This document shows, piece after piece, positions 34,830-42,750 of a stretch of DNA of 47,364 nucleotides (position 1 is its first letter; every line of letters starts with the position of its first letter). The position numbers and the translations under genes are program-made. The stretch spans positions 1 through 47,364 of the forward strand of contig JBCDLI010000015.1 of assembly GCA_038745535.1 (NCBI GenBank). Reading direction: 5' to 3'. The DNA is from JBCDLI01 sp038745535. Its GTDB lineage: Bacteria > Pseudomonadota > Alphaproteobacteria > Rhizobiales > Rhizobiaceae. The notes under the pieces were generated by a model. That model worked only from the letters and a program-made list of their open reading frames with translations, was not told the origin of the DNA and searched no databases.

Positions 34830-35771
34830 CTAATCGAGAAGCGCGCGAAGTTCGGCCTCGCGGTCGTTAATGAGCCAACCATAATAATTTTCTTGCGGTG
34901 CTCCGCTTTTGCGTTGCAAAGCGCGTGCGCGCTCTGCGCTGCGCCCGGTATTGTATAGCGTTGCAGTAATCCCAGGATTGTTCGATATGTCGAACGCGGC
35001 GAGCCGACGGTAATCCTCGATAGACTGCGCAATCGTGGCCGCGATGTAGGGAAGCGTCAGCTCCGGGTCCATGATCGTTTCATAGACCTGTTTTCCATTG
35101 CGATGATCCAACTTCTCGGCTCCGGTCGCTCGTGCCACGCGGTCCGTCATCATCAGCGCTGTCAGTGGGTTCATCTGTCCGATACCGAAAGTTTGACCCG
35201 CGAAAAACGGCTGAAAAAATACCGCCGAGAAGCGGTCATTGGGAAATGTCGTCCCCTGTACACTTTTACCACGAAACGTTTGGTCCCAAACGTTTTCGCG
35301 GCATATCCAAGCATTCAAGCTGGATTTAATAGTGTTGCAGCGATCAAAATCAGGCCGTTGGATGAACGCGTCGACGCTCTCGCCGTCATACTCAAAGTCA
35401 ATGTCGTCTTGAATGTAAGACATCGCTTTGATGACGTAGGTTTGCGCACGATCAAGCGCGTCCACATTGTATGTGTGTTCACCGACAATCGCCCCGATAA
35501 TGTGGACCGGGTCGATTTTGAAATCCTTCGCTGTGGCTTTGATGTTTGCGATCAAGGTTTTGTCGGTTCGCAGAAGTCGCAAAACCCGCTGGTATTTTCG
35601 CTCATATGTTGTGTTGAGCGCCCGGGTGCGGTTCGCAGAAGCCTGCGGAATGCGTGGCTGTTCCGCGTTTACGTTCCCGGGTTCAAGCTTAGTAACTGCG
35701 CCCGCAGACGACGTCGCGCCCATAAGCGCAACAATCGCCAATGCCGGAACTATGGATGCCAGAACACGCAA
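34830..35771 (-). CDS. DUF1402-family exported protein, possible lysozyme-like fold
   Basis: This 313-residue protein has a signal peptide at 1-25 and belongs, as far as can be read, to DUF1402, a family typical of Rhizobiales. It contains IIGAIVGEHTYNVD, FGIGQMNPLTALMMTDRVAR and NNPGITATLYNTGRS. The Glu in VGEHTYN, the GIGQMNP block and the YNTG block mirror the E, GxxQ and YN motifs of transglycosylases of the SLT fold, so a murein-directed activity is plausible but unproven. The start codon is TTG 35771, with no good ribosome binding site; the next in-frame ATG would truncate the signal peptide. It lies 88 bases downstream of hslU. Confidence 0.8.
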   Translation of the reverse strand: MRVLASIVPALAIVALMGATSSAGAVTKLEPGNVNAEQPRIPQASANRTRALNTTYERKYQRVLRLLRTDKTLIANIKATAKDFKIDPVHIIGAIVGEHTYNVDALDRAQTYVIKAMSYIQDDIDFEYDGESVDAFIQRPDFDRCNTIKSSLNAWICRENVWDQTFRGKSVQGTTFPNDRFSAVFFQPFFAGQTFGIGQMNPLTALMMTDRVARATGAEKLDHRNGKQVYETIMDPELTLPYIAATIAQSIEDYRRLAAFDISNNPGITATLYNTGRSAERARALQRKSGAPQENYYGWLINDREAELRALLD

Positions 35772-35858
35772 GATTGCCAGACCAATTCGAGAACTTTCCT
35801 CGTCTTAACCAACGTAAGGATGCCTGTCGACATCGACGCGGAGACAAGCAAGAGGCGA

Positions 35859-37169
35859 TCAGAGAATAAAGCGTGACAGATCGGTATTCTGAGCCAACTC
35901 GCCGATATTCGAACGGACGTAATCTTCGTCGATCACATAGGTCTCACCGGGCTTATCGGATGCCTCAAACGATATGGAGTCGAGAACGCGTTCCATCACC
36001 GTCTGCAGCCTGCGCGCACCGATATTCTCAACAGTCGCATTCAGATCGACAGCGATTTCGGCGAGCGCATCAATGGCGTCGTCGGTGAATTCAAGCGTCA
36101 CGTCTTCGGTGCCCATCAGCGCGATATATTGCTTGATCAGGCTTGCCTCAGTCTCTGTCAAAATCCGCTTGAAATCGTCTTTTTCGAGCGCGCGCAGTTC
36201 GACGCGGATAGGCATCCGGCCCTGCAGTTCAGGCAGCAGGTCAGAAGGCTTCGACACGTGAAACGCGCCGGAAGCTATGAAGAGAATATGATCTGTTTTT
36301 ACAGAGCCATGTTTTGTCGCAACGGTGGTGCCCTCAACGAGTGGCAGCAGGTCCCGTTGCACTCCCTCGCGGCTGACGCCAGCACCGAAACGACCCTCGG
36401 ACGCGGCGATCTTATCGATCTCATCAAGGAACACGATGCCGTCATTCTCAACAAGCTTAAGCGCATCCTTGGTGACTTGATCATCGTCGAGCAGCTTGTC
36501 TGCCTCATCATCCAAAAGCAGATTATAGCTTTCCCGCACGGTGGTTTTCACCTTCTTGGTACGACCGCCGAGCGCTTTGCCCATGATGTCTGAAAGATTG
36601 ATCATCCCGATGTTTCCGCCTGGCATTCCTGGAATATCGAAGCCCGGCATGCCGCCTCCTCCAGTGTCAGAAACCTCAACCTCGATCTCTTTGTCATCGA
36701 GCTGACCGTCGCGAAGTTTTTTGCGGAACGATTCACGCGTCGCCGGACTCGCTGTGGAACCGACAAGCGCGTCCAGAACGCGCTCTTCGGAATTCACATG
36801 CGCCTTGGCCTTCACCTCTTCGCGCTTTTTCTCTTTGACAAGACCAATGCCGATTTCGACAAGATCGCGGATAATCTGCTCCACGTCCCGGCCCACATAG
36901 CCGACCTCGGTAAATTTGGTCGCTTCTACCTTCACGAAAGGCGCGCCTGCCAGTTTTGCCAAACGACGGGAAATCTCTGTTTTACCCACGCCCGTTGGTC
37001 CGATCATGAGAATGTTTTTTGGCATCACCTCGTTGCGCAGACCTTCATCAAGCTGCTGGCGACGCCAGCGATTACGCAGCGCGATTGCGACGGCGCGCTT
37101 GGCGTCCTTTTGGCCGATGATGAAGCGGTCCAGTTCAGAAACTGTCTCGCGCGGTGAGAAATTGGTCAT
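35859..37169 (-). CDS. hslU: ATP-dependent protease ATPase subunit HslU
   Basis: HslU (ClpY) is the AAA+ unfoldase that feeds the HslV protease. Walker A GPTGVGKT is at 57-64, the pore loop GYVGRDVEQI follows, FLDEIDK is Walker B, and LQGRMPIRVEL is the family signature near the sensor region. The C-terminus SRFIL is the tail that inserts into HslV and activates it. The length of 436 residues is normal. Its partner hslV is upstream on the same strand but separated by a membrane-protein gene. Confidence 0.98.
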   Translation of the reverse strand: MTNFSPRETVSELDRFIIGQKDAKRAVAIALRNRWRRQQLDEGLRNEVMPKNILMIGPTGVGKTEISRRLAKLAGAPFVKVEATKFTEVGYVGRDVEQIIRDLVEIGIGLVKEKKREEVKAKAHVNSEERVLDALVGSTASPATRESFRKKLRDGQLDDKEIEVEVSDTGGGGMPGFDIPGMPGGNIGMINLSDIMGKALGGRTKKVKTTVRESYNLLLDDEADKLLDDDQVTKDALKLVENDGIVFLDEIDKIAASEGRFGAGVSREGVQRDLLPLVEGTTVATKHGSVKTDHILFIASGAFHVSKPSDLLPELQGRMPIRVELRALEKDDFKRILTETEASLIKQYIALMGTEDVTLEFTDDAIDALAEIAVDLNATVENIGARRLQTVMERVLDSISFEASDKPGETYVIDEDYVRSNIGELAQNTDLSRFIL

Positions 37170-37181
37170 GCAAACCTCAAG

Positions 37182-38369
37182 TCAGATACGAATCGGGGGG
37201 AGTTTGTTGATCACGGATGTGGGAAGCGTGGGCCGCACGATCAAGTTCCTGATCTTCTGCCAGCCTGCACCGAAAATCATGATCAGTGCACCAATCACGA
37301 GCAAAATAAGCGCAAAGGGTGGAATGCCGGTTTGGTTTGCCGCCGTGTCAATCAGGTAATAGATGCCGAGCGTGCCGAAATAGGCGAGCGTCGGTATTAG
37401 CAGTGAGCGGCGATCAATCGCCAGAGCCACATACACAAAGCCCAAGATGAGTAGAGTGAGCATCACGCTCGCAGAGGCCGTCGGTTCAATAACACCGACT
37501 TCGATGTCTTGACCCGTCGCCAGGATAAAAAGCGGATGCACGAGAAGCGGCGCTGAGATCACATGAAGCCAAAACGCACAGTCTGACCAGATCGTAACCC
37601 GTTCCCGGTCATGCAAATCGAGCCAGACGCCGGTGAGGAACACTAAAACTCCGCAGATAAGCGGTACATAGAGTGCGTTTGCCACCACGTCTGGAATTGC
37701 CAAAAGCGAAGGCATGGCAATCTGGCCCTCGATTACGCCGTCGTAGAAAAAAAGCGCGGTGAAAATGAACGCCAGAGCGGTGAATGAGACGGCGACAATG
37801 GCCGAAAGAACAGGCACGCGGAACCGCCAGAAATAAACAACGCTCACTGCAATGACCGTTCCAAACGCGATCAGCGCCGATTGGCCAATTACAGGCCTGA
37901 GACCCAAGACTTGCTGCGGGGTTTGGATGGCTTCAAAGTTGAACGTCTCCCAAACCCAGTTGCCGATGACTGTCCCGGCAGACGTCACGAATAGCAGCGC
38001 AAGCACTGTGGAAGACAGCTTCATGCGATGCTGCCGCGTTACAAATTCTGCCAACGCCCAAGCGGAAACCGCGAGCAGCGACGCAAGCACAATGGATTGG
38101 TCGCCGAAAAACGTGGACAGCGCAAAATAAAGTCCGGCGCCAACAAGCACGATGCCAACGGTGACGAAGAGATCATTTCCGCCGCCGATGAGGCGGATGT
38201 TCTCATCGGCAAAATTCTTGGCGTCTTCGTTCGCTGACGGTGGCAGGTCGTGAGGTGTGGTGCTTACCGCTAGGTTTTCCGAGTGAACAAGTGAAAGGAT
38301 TTCGGCTCGTTGGGTGGCCGTGATAATTTTGCGCTGCTCAGCTTCGGCGAGTGTTTTTTCAGTGATCAT
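37182..38369 (-). CDS. Polytopic membrane protein of unknown function between hslV and hslU
   Basis: The 395-residue protein has a cytosolic N-terminal part of about 60 residues (LAEAEQRKIITATQRAEILSLV) and then about ten hydrophobic segments from residue 65 to 368. The short N-terminal helical part plus many helices recalls DUF2157-type membrane proteins, but I cannot confirm that family. There are no enzyme motifs. Its ATG is 62 bases after the hslV stop, and it ends 12 bases before the hslU start, so it is probably co-transcribed with the HslUV protease. A role in membrane stress or protease partnership is only a guess. Confidence 0.8.
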   Translation of the reverse strand: MITEKTLAEAEQRKIITATQRAEILSLVHSENLAVSTTPHDLPPSANEDAKNFADENIRLIGGGNDLFVTVGIVLVGAGLYFALSTFFGDQSIVLASLLAVSAWALAEFVTRQHRMKLSSTVLALLFVTSAGTVIGNWVWETFNFEAIQTPQQVLGLRPVIGQSALIAFGTVIAVSVVYFWRFRVPVLSAIVAVSFTALAFIFTALFFYDGVIEGQIAMPSLLAIPDVVANALYVPLICGVLVFLTGVWLDLHDRERVTIWSDCAFWLHVISAPLLVHPLFILATGQDIEVGVIEPTASASVMLTLLILGFVYVALAIDRRSLLIPTLAYFGTLGIYYLIDTAANQTGIPPFALILLVIGALIMIFGAGWQKIRNLIVRPTLPTSVINKLPPIRI

Positions 38370-38431
38370 AAGGTGACCCTCGTCCGAGGCACTTCAGGAT
38401 ATTGTCTTGTGTAACGGTGCAAACGAGATCG

Positions 38432-38995
38432 TCACGCAGCGTCCAACTCTTCCATAATGATAGAGTGGTTGGTGTAAACGCAGATGTCACCCGCGATCGT
38501 CATTGCCTTTTTCGCGATTTCCTCAGCGCTCATATCGGTGTCGGCCAGTGCGCGTGCCGCGGCCAACGCGTAGTTTCCGCCTGAGCCAATGGCCATGATG
38601 CCAAATTCAGGCTCAATCACATCGCCATTGCCCGTCACGCAAAGGCTGACGTCTTTATCGGCGACCAAGAGTAACGCTTCGAGATTGCGCAGATATTTGT
38701 CTGTCCGCCAGTCTTTGGCGAGTTCCACGCACGCCCGCATCAGCTGATTTGGGTATTGTTCCAATTTCCGCTCAAGCCGTTCAAGCAGTGTGAACGCATC
38801 GGCTGTCGCACCTGCGAAGCCGGCGATGACCTGACCGTCTTTTCCGATGCGGCGCACTTTGCGCGCGTTGCCTTTCATGACCACCGCTTGGCCCATCGTG
38901 ACCTGGCCGTCGCCAGCGATAACGACCTTATCGCCCTTGCGTACTGTCACAATTGTCGTTGCGTGCATGGATGGTATTGCGCTGTTCTCGCTCAT
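38432..38995 (-). CDS. hslV: ATP-dependent protease peptidase subunit HslV
   Basis: HslV (ClpQ) is the proteasome-related threonine protease. The catalytic Thr is residue 13 in TTIVTVRKGDKVVIAGDGQVTMG, exposed after removal of a 12-residue propeptide (MSENSAIPSMHA). GFAGATADAFTLLERLE and MAIGSGGNYALAAARAL are conserved. The length is 187 residues. The gene is divergent from hisB, with a 127-base gap that should hold both promoters. A heat-shock promoter is expected there but I could not identify one with confidence. Confidence 0.98.
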   Translation of the reverse strand: MSENSAIPSMHATTIVTVRKGDKVVIAGDGQVTMGQAVVMKGNARKVRRIGKDGQVIAGFAGATADAFTLLERLERKLEQYPNQLMRACVELAKDWRTDKYLRNLEALLLVADKDVSLCVTGNGDVIEPEFGIMAIGSGGNYALAAARALADTDMSAEEIAKKAMTIAGDICVYTNHSIIMEELDAA

Positions 38996-39122
38996 ATTGG
39001 TCTTCCGTTCGCTTAGAGCCGTCAGATAGGTGGCGGCACCCCAATCTGCAAATCACCGGCGTACGCAGCCTTTTCACTTGGATAAGTGGTTGATAAGAGG
39101 CCACGTTACCAAAGGCCAAAGC

Positions 39123-39722
39123 ATGACCGAACGCATCGCAGAAATTGAGCGAAAAACCAGCGAAACAGAAATCCGAGCCCGAGTGGCGGTGGATGGCACC
39201 GGCTCGCATGAGATCTCGACGGGCGTCGGGTTTTTCGATCACATGCTGGAACAGCTCTCCAAACATTCGCTCATTGATATGATGGTGAAGGCTGACGGTG
39301 ATCTGCACATTGATGATCATCACACCGTCGAAGATACGGGCATCGCAATTGGCCAGGCGTTGAAAAAAGCACTGGGTGAACGTCGTGGCGTAAACCGCTA
39401 TGCGAGCCTTGATCTTGCCATGGATGAGGCCTGCACGCGTGCCGCGGTCGATATTTCCGGGCGACCTTTTCTAGTCTGGGATGTTGAGTTTCCGACCCAA
39501 AAGATAGGTACATTCGATGTCGAGCTTGTCCGCGAGTTTTTTCAGGCGCTGTCGCAACACGCGGGCATTACGCTGCATGTGACGAACCACTATGGGGCCA
39601 ACAGCCACCATATTGCCGAGACCTGCTTCAAGGCGGTCGCCCGCGTTCTACGTACTGCGTGTGAAATCAATCCACGAGAGGCCGGCGTGATCCCGTCGAC
39701 CAAGGGCACTTTGGAAGGTTAG
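39123..39722 (+). CDS. hisB: Imidazoleglycerol-phosphate dehydratase
   Basis: HisB dehydrates imidazoleglycerol phosphate, step six of histidine synthesis, using two Mn ions. The metal-binding histidines sit in STGVGFFDHML, HIDDHHTVED and the second half-repeat GITLHVTNHYGANSHHIAE. The protein has 199 residues and is monofunctional, without the phosphatase domain of enteric HisB. ATG 39123 has AAAGG upstream; the longer frame to 39030 is rejected. It leads the his cluster of the window. Confidence 0.98.
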   Translation: MTERIAEIERKTSETEIRARVAVDGTGSHEISTGVGFFDHMLEQLSKHSLIDMMVKADGDLHIDDHHTVEDTGIAIGQALKKALGERRGVNRYASLDLAMDEACTRAAVDISGRPFLVWDVEFPTQKIGTFDVELVREFFQALSQHAGITLHVTNHYGANSHHIAETCFKAVARVLRTACEINPREAGVIPSTKGTLEG

Positions 39723-39726
39723 GCAA

Positions 39727-40185
39727 GTGACAGTACGCTTCGTCATACTGGAAAAACCAGATGCGCCGAGCGATCGCTATCGGTTTGTGCGCGATGGCTT
39801 TTCGGTCATCGCGGTGGCATTTCCAATGTTCTGGCTCCTTTACCACCGCCAATGGCTTCCTGCGTTGGCGGTATTCTTAGTGTCGGTCGCGGCTTCGCTA
39901 TTGTTGACCCAATTCGGCATGTTAGCGCTTTCCTACGCGGCAACTGTCGGGGTTGGGTTTCTCGTCGCGCTGGAAGGTGGCAACTGGCGTCAGGCCGCGT
40001 TGCAGCGTGCGGGATTTTTCCCGGTTGCATCGCTGGAAGCCAATTCGGTTGACGAGGCAGAACTGCGCTTTGCAGACTTGCGCCAAAAAACGCCGACGGT
40101 TTTGCCCCCGGTTTTGCCGACGACCGCGAAAATTCCGCCCCGGACCAGGGCTGAGAACGACATTCTCTTTGCAGACGGAAGCTAA
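39727..40185 (+). CDS. DUF2628-family small membrane protein
   Basis: The 152-residue protein has two or three hydrophobic segments at about 27-60 and 63-85, preceded by a short domain with a DRYRFVRDGFSVIA motif typical of DUF2628. The C-terminal 60 residues are soluble and Pro-rich. Function unknown. The GTG start lies four bases after the hisB stop, and hisH starts five bases after its stop, so it is translated within the his operon. This placement between hisB and hisH recurs in Rhizobiales. Confidence 0.88.
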   Translation: MTVRFVILEKPDAPSDRYRFVRDGFSVIAVAFPMFWLLYHRQWLPALAVFLVSVAASLLLTQFGMLALSYAATVGVGFLVALEGGNWRQAALQRAGFFPVASLEANSVDEAELRFADLRQKTPTVLPPVLPTTAKIPPRTRAENDILFADGS

Positions 40186-40190
40186 CGGCC

Positions 40191-40841
40191 GTGCGCGTTG
40201 CGATCATCGATTATAATTCTGGAAACCTGCGTTCCGCAGTAAAGGCGTTTGAACGCGCAGCGCGGGAAACCGATTTAACCGCCGAGATCGATTTGACCTC
40301 CAATCCCGAGCGTGTAGCCACAGCAGATCGTGTGGTACTGCCGGGCGTAGGCGCTTACGCCGATTGCGCAGCGGGCCTGAATGCAGTTGATGGAATGCGG
40401 GACGCTATTGACGCGGCTGTTGTCAAAAACGGCAGGCCCTTCTTCGGCATCTGCGTCGGCATGCAGCTGATGTCTACCCGTGGTCTTGAGAAGACCGTCA
40501 CCGCAGGTTTGGACTGGGTCACGGGCGATGTGAAGCTTATGCAGCCGAGCGAAGAAACCCTCCGTGTCCCGCAGATTGGCTGGAATACGATTGATCTCGC
40601 CCGCGATCATCCGCTGTTTGATGGCATTCAAACGGGAAGTGACGGCCTGCACGCCTACTTCGTGCACTCCTATTTTCTCGACCCAGAAAACGATGATGAT
40701 GTGTTGGCCACTTGCGAATACGGCGGGCCGATCACCGCAGCAGTTGTAAGAGGCAATATGTTCGGCACGCAGTTCCACCCCGAAAAGAGCCAAACGCTTG
40801 GTCTGGCCCTCATCGCTAATTTTTTGAAGTGGACGCCTTAA
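40191..40841 (+). CDS. hisH: Imidazole glycerol phosphate synthase glutamine amidotransferase subunit
   Basis: HisH hydrolyses glutamine and channels ammonia to HisF. The nucleophile Cys88 is in FGICVGMQ, and the His196-Glu198 pair is in FHPEKSQ, so the class I triad is intact. The length is 216 residues, with a GTG start. Its stop codon TAA overlaps the stop of the opposing HTH-like gene within a shared TTAA. The partner hisF is 1.9 kb downstream because accessory DNA lies between. Confidence 0.97.
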   Translation: MRVAIIDYNSGNLRSAVKAFERAARETDLTAEIDLTSNPERVATADRVVLPGVGAYADCAAGLNAVDGMRDAIDAAVVKNGRPFFGICVGMQLMSTRGLEKTVTAGLDWVTGDVKLMQPSEETLRVPQIGWNTIDLARDHPLFDGIQTGSDGLHAYFVHSYFLDPENDDDVLATCEYGGPITAAVVRGNMFGTQFHPEKSQTLGLALIANFLKWTP

Positions 40842-41122
40842 AGGCCGGGAAGTCTAGGAGCCGTGGCTGTCGGCTTTTCCTTTACTTCTTTCCGGGGGAC
40901 ATGCGTTTTAAAAAGGTCTCTGGGTGCGGGCATACGGCGGAACCGCTCGAATAGCCAGATTGCTTCGTCTTTAGCCTCTGGAAACACCTTTTGTTCCCAG
41001 ACGACGTAAAGTCGGCGCGGATCGACATCAAAGCGGCTCTGTATGTCTCTTACTTTCATCCCGAGTGCACGCAGCACCCATGATTTTTTCGCTTCTATTT
41101 TCGTGAGATATCCGTTTGGCAT
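40838..41122 (-). CDS. Small HTH-like protein, accessory, of unknown function
   Basis: The 94-residue protein is basic. Residues 8-41 (IEAKKSWVLRALGMKVRDIQ then SRFDVDPRRLYVVW) look like a homeodomain-like helix-turn-helix as found in small DNA-binding proteins and resolvase C-termini. A conserved-looking FERFRRMPAP follows, then a basic, Pro-rich tail. I cannot assign a family. It is on the opposite strand to the his genes and its stop overlaps that of hisH, so it appears inserted. Its upstream region is the structured non-coding segment before hisA, which may contain its operator. Confidence 0.6.
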   Translation of the reverse strand: MPNGYLTKIEAKKSWVLRALGMKVRDIQSRFDVDPRRLYVVWEQKVFPEAKDEAIWLFERFRRMPAPRDLFKTHVPRKEVKEKPTATAPRLPGL

Positions 41123-41144
41123 TTTACTACCTTAAAGGTTGTAC

Positions 41145-41226
41145 AGAGGCCGACCAAATCGAGCATTGACCGTGATTCGGTCTTGTGCGACGCAACACAG
41201 GCGGAAGCCCGTCGTCCACGGCCTCT
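41145..41226 (+). ncRNA. Candidate structured RNA or leader before hisA
   Basis: An 8-bp closing stem (AGAGGCCG 41145-41152 with CGGCCTCT 41219-41226) encloses two hairpins. The first is GACCG-TGATT-CGGTC at 41168-41182. The second is CGACG at 41188-41192 with CGTCG at 41210-41214, continued after a 7-base bulge by GGC-GGAA-GCC (41200-41209), where GGAA is a GNRA tetraloop. This forms a plausible three-way junction. I match it to no known riboswitch. Without alignment support it is a structural guess; chance pairing or a DNA-level inverted repeat for the divergent HTH-like gene remain possible. Confidence 0.3.
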
Positions 41227-41244
41227 AGTGGGAGGAAAGGACAC

Positions 41245-41280
41245 GAAGAAGCCGAGCGCCAACTCGGCTTCTTCACTTTT
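41245..41280 (+). terminator. Perfect 12-bp hairpin followed by a short T-run
   Basis: GAAGAAGCCGAG (41245-41256) pairs fully with CTCGGCTTCTTC (41263-41274) around a 6-base loop, followed by ACTTTT. This is terminator-like on the plus strand, and with the candidate RNA just upstream it could end a small transcript or act as an attenuator for hisA. It could also be an inverted repeat of a mobile element. Confidence 0.6.
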
Positions 41281-41306
41281 GGCACTCGGAGCCTACGAGT
41301 GCCAAA
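41278..41306. repeat. Second perfect inverted repeat before hisA
   Basis: TTTGGCACTCG (41278-41288) pairs with CGAGTGCCAAA (41296-41306) around a 7-base loop. It begins in the T-run of the preceding hairpin. The T-run is not repeated after it, so it is not a plain terminator. The stretch 41307-41430 after it is visibly AT-rich (for example AAATTATATATG near 41350) and contains no gene; it should hold the hisA promoter, though I found no clear -35/-10 pair. Confidence 0.7.
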
Positions 41307-41430
41307 GTCAAAAGGCAAGTGAGTGCAAGCTGTTAGTATATCAAGAGAAATTATATATGTTCATCTTTTGATCTTGACTCTGTTTTCGAATCGAAAGCGG
41401 CAAAGCGCTTGTTTCTAGAGTTTTAATAAT

Positions 41431-42174
41431 ATGCCAAAAACCCTTTTGCCCGCCATTGACCTCAAAGACGGCCAATGCGTGCGCCTCACGCTCGGCGAGA
41501 TGGACACCGCGACCATCTACAATGACGATCCGGCGGCGCAGGCGAAAGCCTTCGAAGATCAGGGTTTCGCATGGTTGCATGTCGTCGATTTGAACGGCGC
41601 ATTTGAAGGCCAAAGCGTCAATGGAGACGCGGTCGAGGCAATCCTTGGCGCTACGAAAAACCCTGTTCAGCTCGGTGGCGGCATCCGCACGCTTCAACAC
41701 ATCGAAAACTGGCTGAGCAAAGGCCTAGCGCGCGTGATCCTCGGGACCGTCGCCGTGCGCGATCCCGGTCTGGTCAAAGAAGCGTGCCAGAAGTTTCCTG
41801 GCCAAGTTGCCGTCGGTATCGACGCCAAGGGCGGCAAGGTCGCCGTTGAGGGCTGGGCGGAAGCGTCTGAGCTCGGTGTCATCGAAATGGCGCAGCGCTT
41901 CGAGGGCGCTGGCGTCGCGGCGATCATTTACACAGACATCGATCGTGACGGCGTGCTGACAGGCATCAACTGGGAAAGCACGATTGCCCTTGCCGATGCG
42001 GTTTCAATTCCCGTGATCGCATCCGGCGGCCTTGCCTCAATCGCAGATATTGTCCGGCTCACCATGCCGGACGCCGAAAAGCTGGAGGGCGCAATTTCCG
42101 GCCGCGCGCTTTACGATGGCCGAATTGATCCCACCGAAGCGCTTCGCATCCTGCGGGGCGACATCGACGCGTGA
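41431..42174 (+). CDS. hisA: Phosphoribosylformimino-5-aminoimidazole carboxamide ribotide isomerase
   Basis: HisA catalyses the Amadori isomerisation of ProFAR to PRFAR in histidine synthesis. It is a TIM barrel of 247 residues with the catalytic Asp8 in LPAIDLKDGQCVRL, GGGIRT near 86, and the second Asp in IIYTDIDRDGVLTG. Phosphate loops include IPVIASGGLAS. It is separated from hisH by about 590 bases and from hisF by a Uma2 gene, so it probably has its own promoter in the AT-rich leader. Confidence 0.97.
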   Translation: MPKTLLPAIDLKDGQCVRLTLGEMDTATIYNDDPAAQAKAFEDQGFAWLHVVDLNGAFEGQSVNGDAVEAILGATKNPVQLGGGIRTLQHIENWLSKGLARVILGTVAVRDPGLVKEACQKFPGQVAVGIDAKGGKVAVEGWAEASELGVIEMAQRFEGAGVAAIIYTDIDRDGVLTGINWESTIALADAVSIPVIASGGLASIADIVRLTMPDAEKLEGAISGRALYDGRIDPTEALRILRGDIDA

Positions 42175-42192
42175 TCCTGCTAAGGTCTGCCG

Positions 42193-42750
42193 ATGATGAA
42201 TGTGCATGATCCATTGCCGACGACGCCGGACGAGTTTCTCCGCTGGAACGCCTACCGCGAGGGGAAACGCGAATTCGTGCGGGGGAAGGTCGTCGAGATG
42301 ATGATAAATGTGACGCAAAAGCACTATCGGCTAGCGAGTAGATTACTGGGCGAACTTTTCGCCAAAATCGAAAACAACGAATGGATTGTTGGTGCCGCCG
42401 ACTTCGGGGTCAAAACAGGTGAGACGATCCGTTATCCAGATGTGATGGTGCACGTGGCTGGCGCCGATTCTGATCTCGCGACGAATACGCCCCTGTTTGT
42501 TTGCGAGGTGTTATCCAAGTCCACCATGCATATTGATCTGGGCGACAAGGCCCGCGAATATCTCCAGATCGACAGCCTCCAACACTATCTCATCCTCGCC
42601 CTGGATGAACCAGCTGCTTGGCTTTGGTCGCGCGATGACAATGGTAAATTCGGTGAGCCGCAGTTGATCACCGATAGGGAGGCATCACTCGGATTGGACG
42701 GCCTCTGCATCTCCATTCCAGTGGCTGACATCTACCGCGACATCGTTTGA
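42193..42750 (+). CDS. Uma2-family (DUF820) putative endonuclease
   Basis: Uma2 proteins have a PD-(D/E)XK-like nuclease fold and are common as multi-copy or mobile accessory genes, chiefly in cyanobacteria and sparsely elsewhere; no biological role is settled. The 185 residues show the family order: DEFLRWN...REFVRGKVVEM, then RYPDVMVHVAG (Asp83), FVCEVLSKSTMHIDLGDKAREY with Glu105 and Lys119, and YLILALDE. The nuclease residues therefore look intact. It sits between hisA and hisF with gaps of 18 and 24 bases, so it is read with the his genes. Confidence 0.88.
   Translation: MMNVHDPLPTTPDEFLRWNAYREGKREFVRGKVVEMMINVTQKHYRLASRLLGELFAKIENNEWIVGAADFGVKTGETIRYPDVMVHVAGADSDLATNTPLFVCEVLSKSTMHIDLGDKAREYLQIDSLQHYLILALDEPAAWLWSRDDNGKFGEPQLITDREASLGLDGLCISIPVADIYRDIV

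Noticed and set aside
35103..35876. 257-codon plus-strand frame opposite DUF1402
   Set aside because: It overlaps a clearly coding exported protein on the other strand, has an unusual Arg/Cys-rich composition and no recognisable domain. It is a shadow frame.
36251..36266. Possible further parS site in hslU
   Set aside because: Only the CACGTGAAAC half resembles the consensus; the left half does not match, so it is not supported.
41127..41318. 63-codon minus-strand and 62-codon plus-strand frames in the region before hisA
   Set aside because: They run through the perfect hairpins, have no ribosome binding site and no protein features; the region is better described as non-coding.
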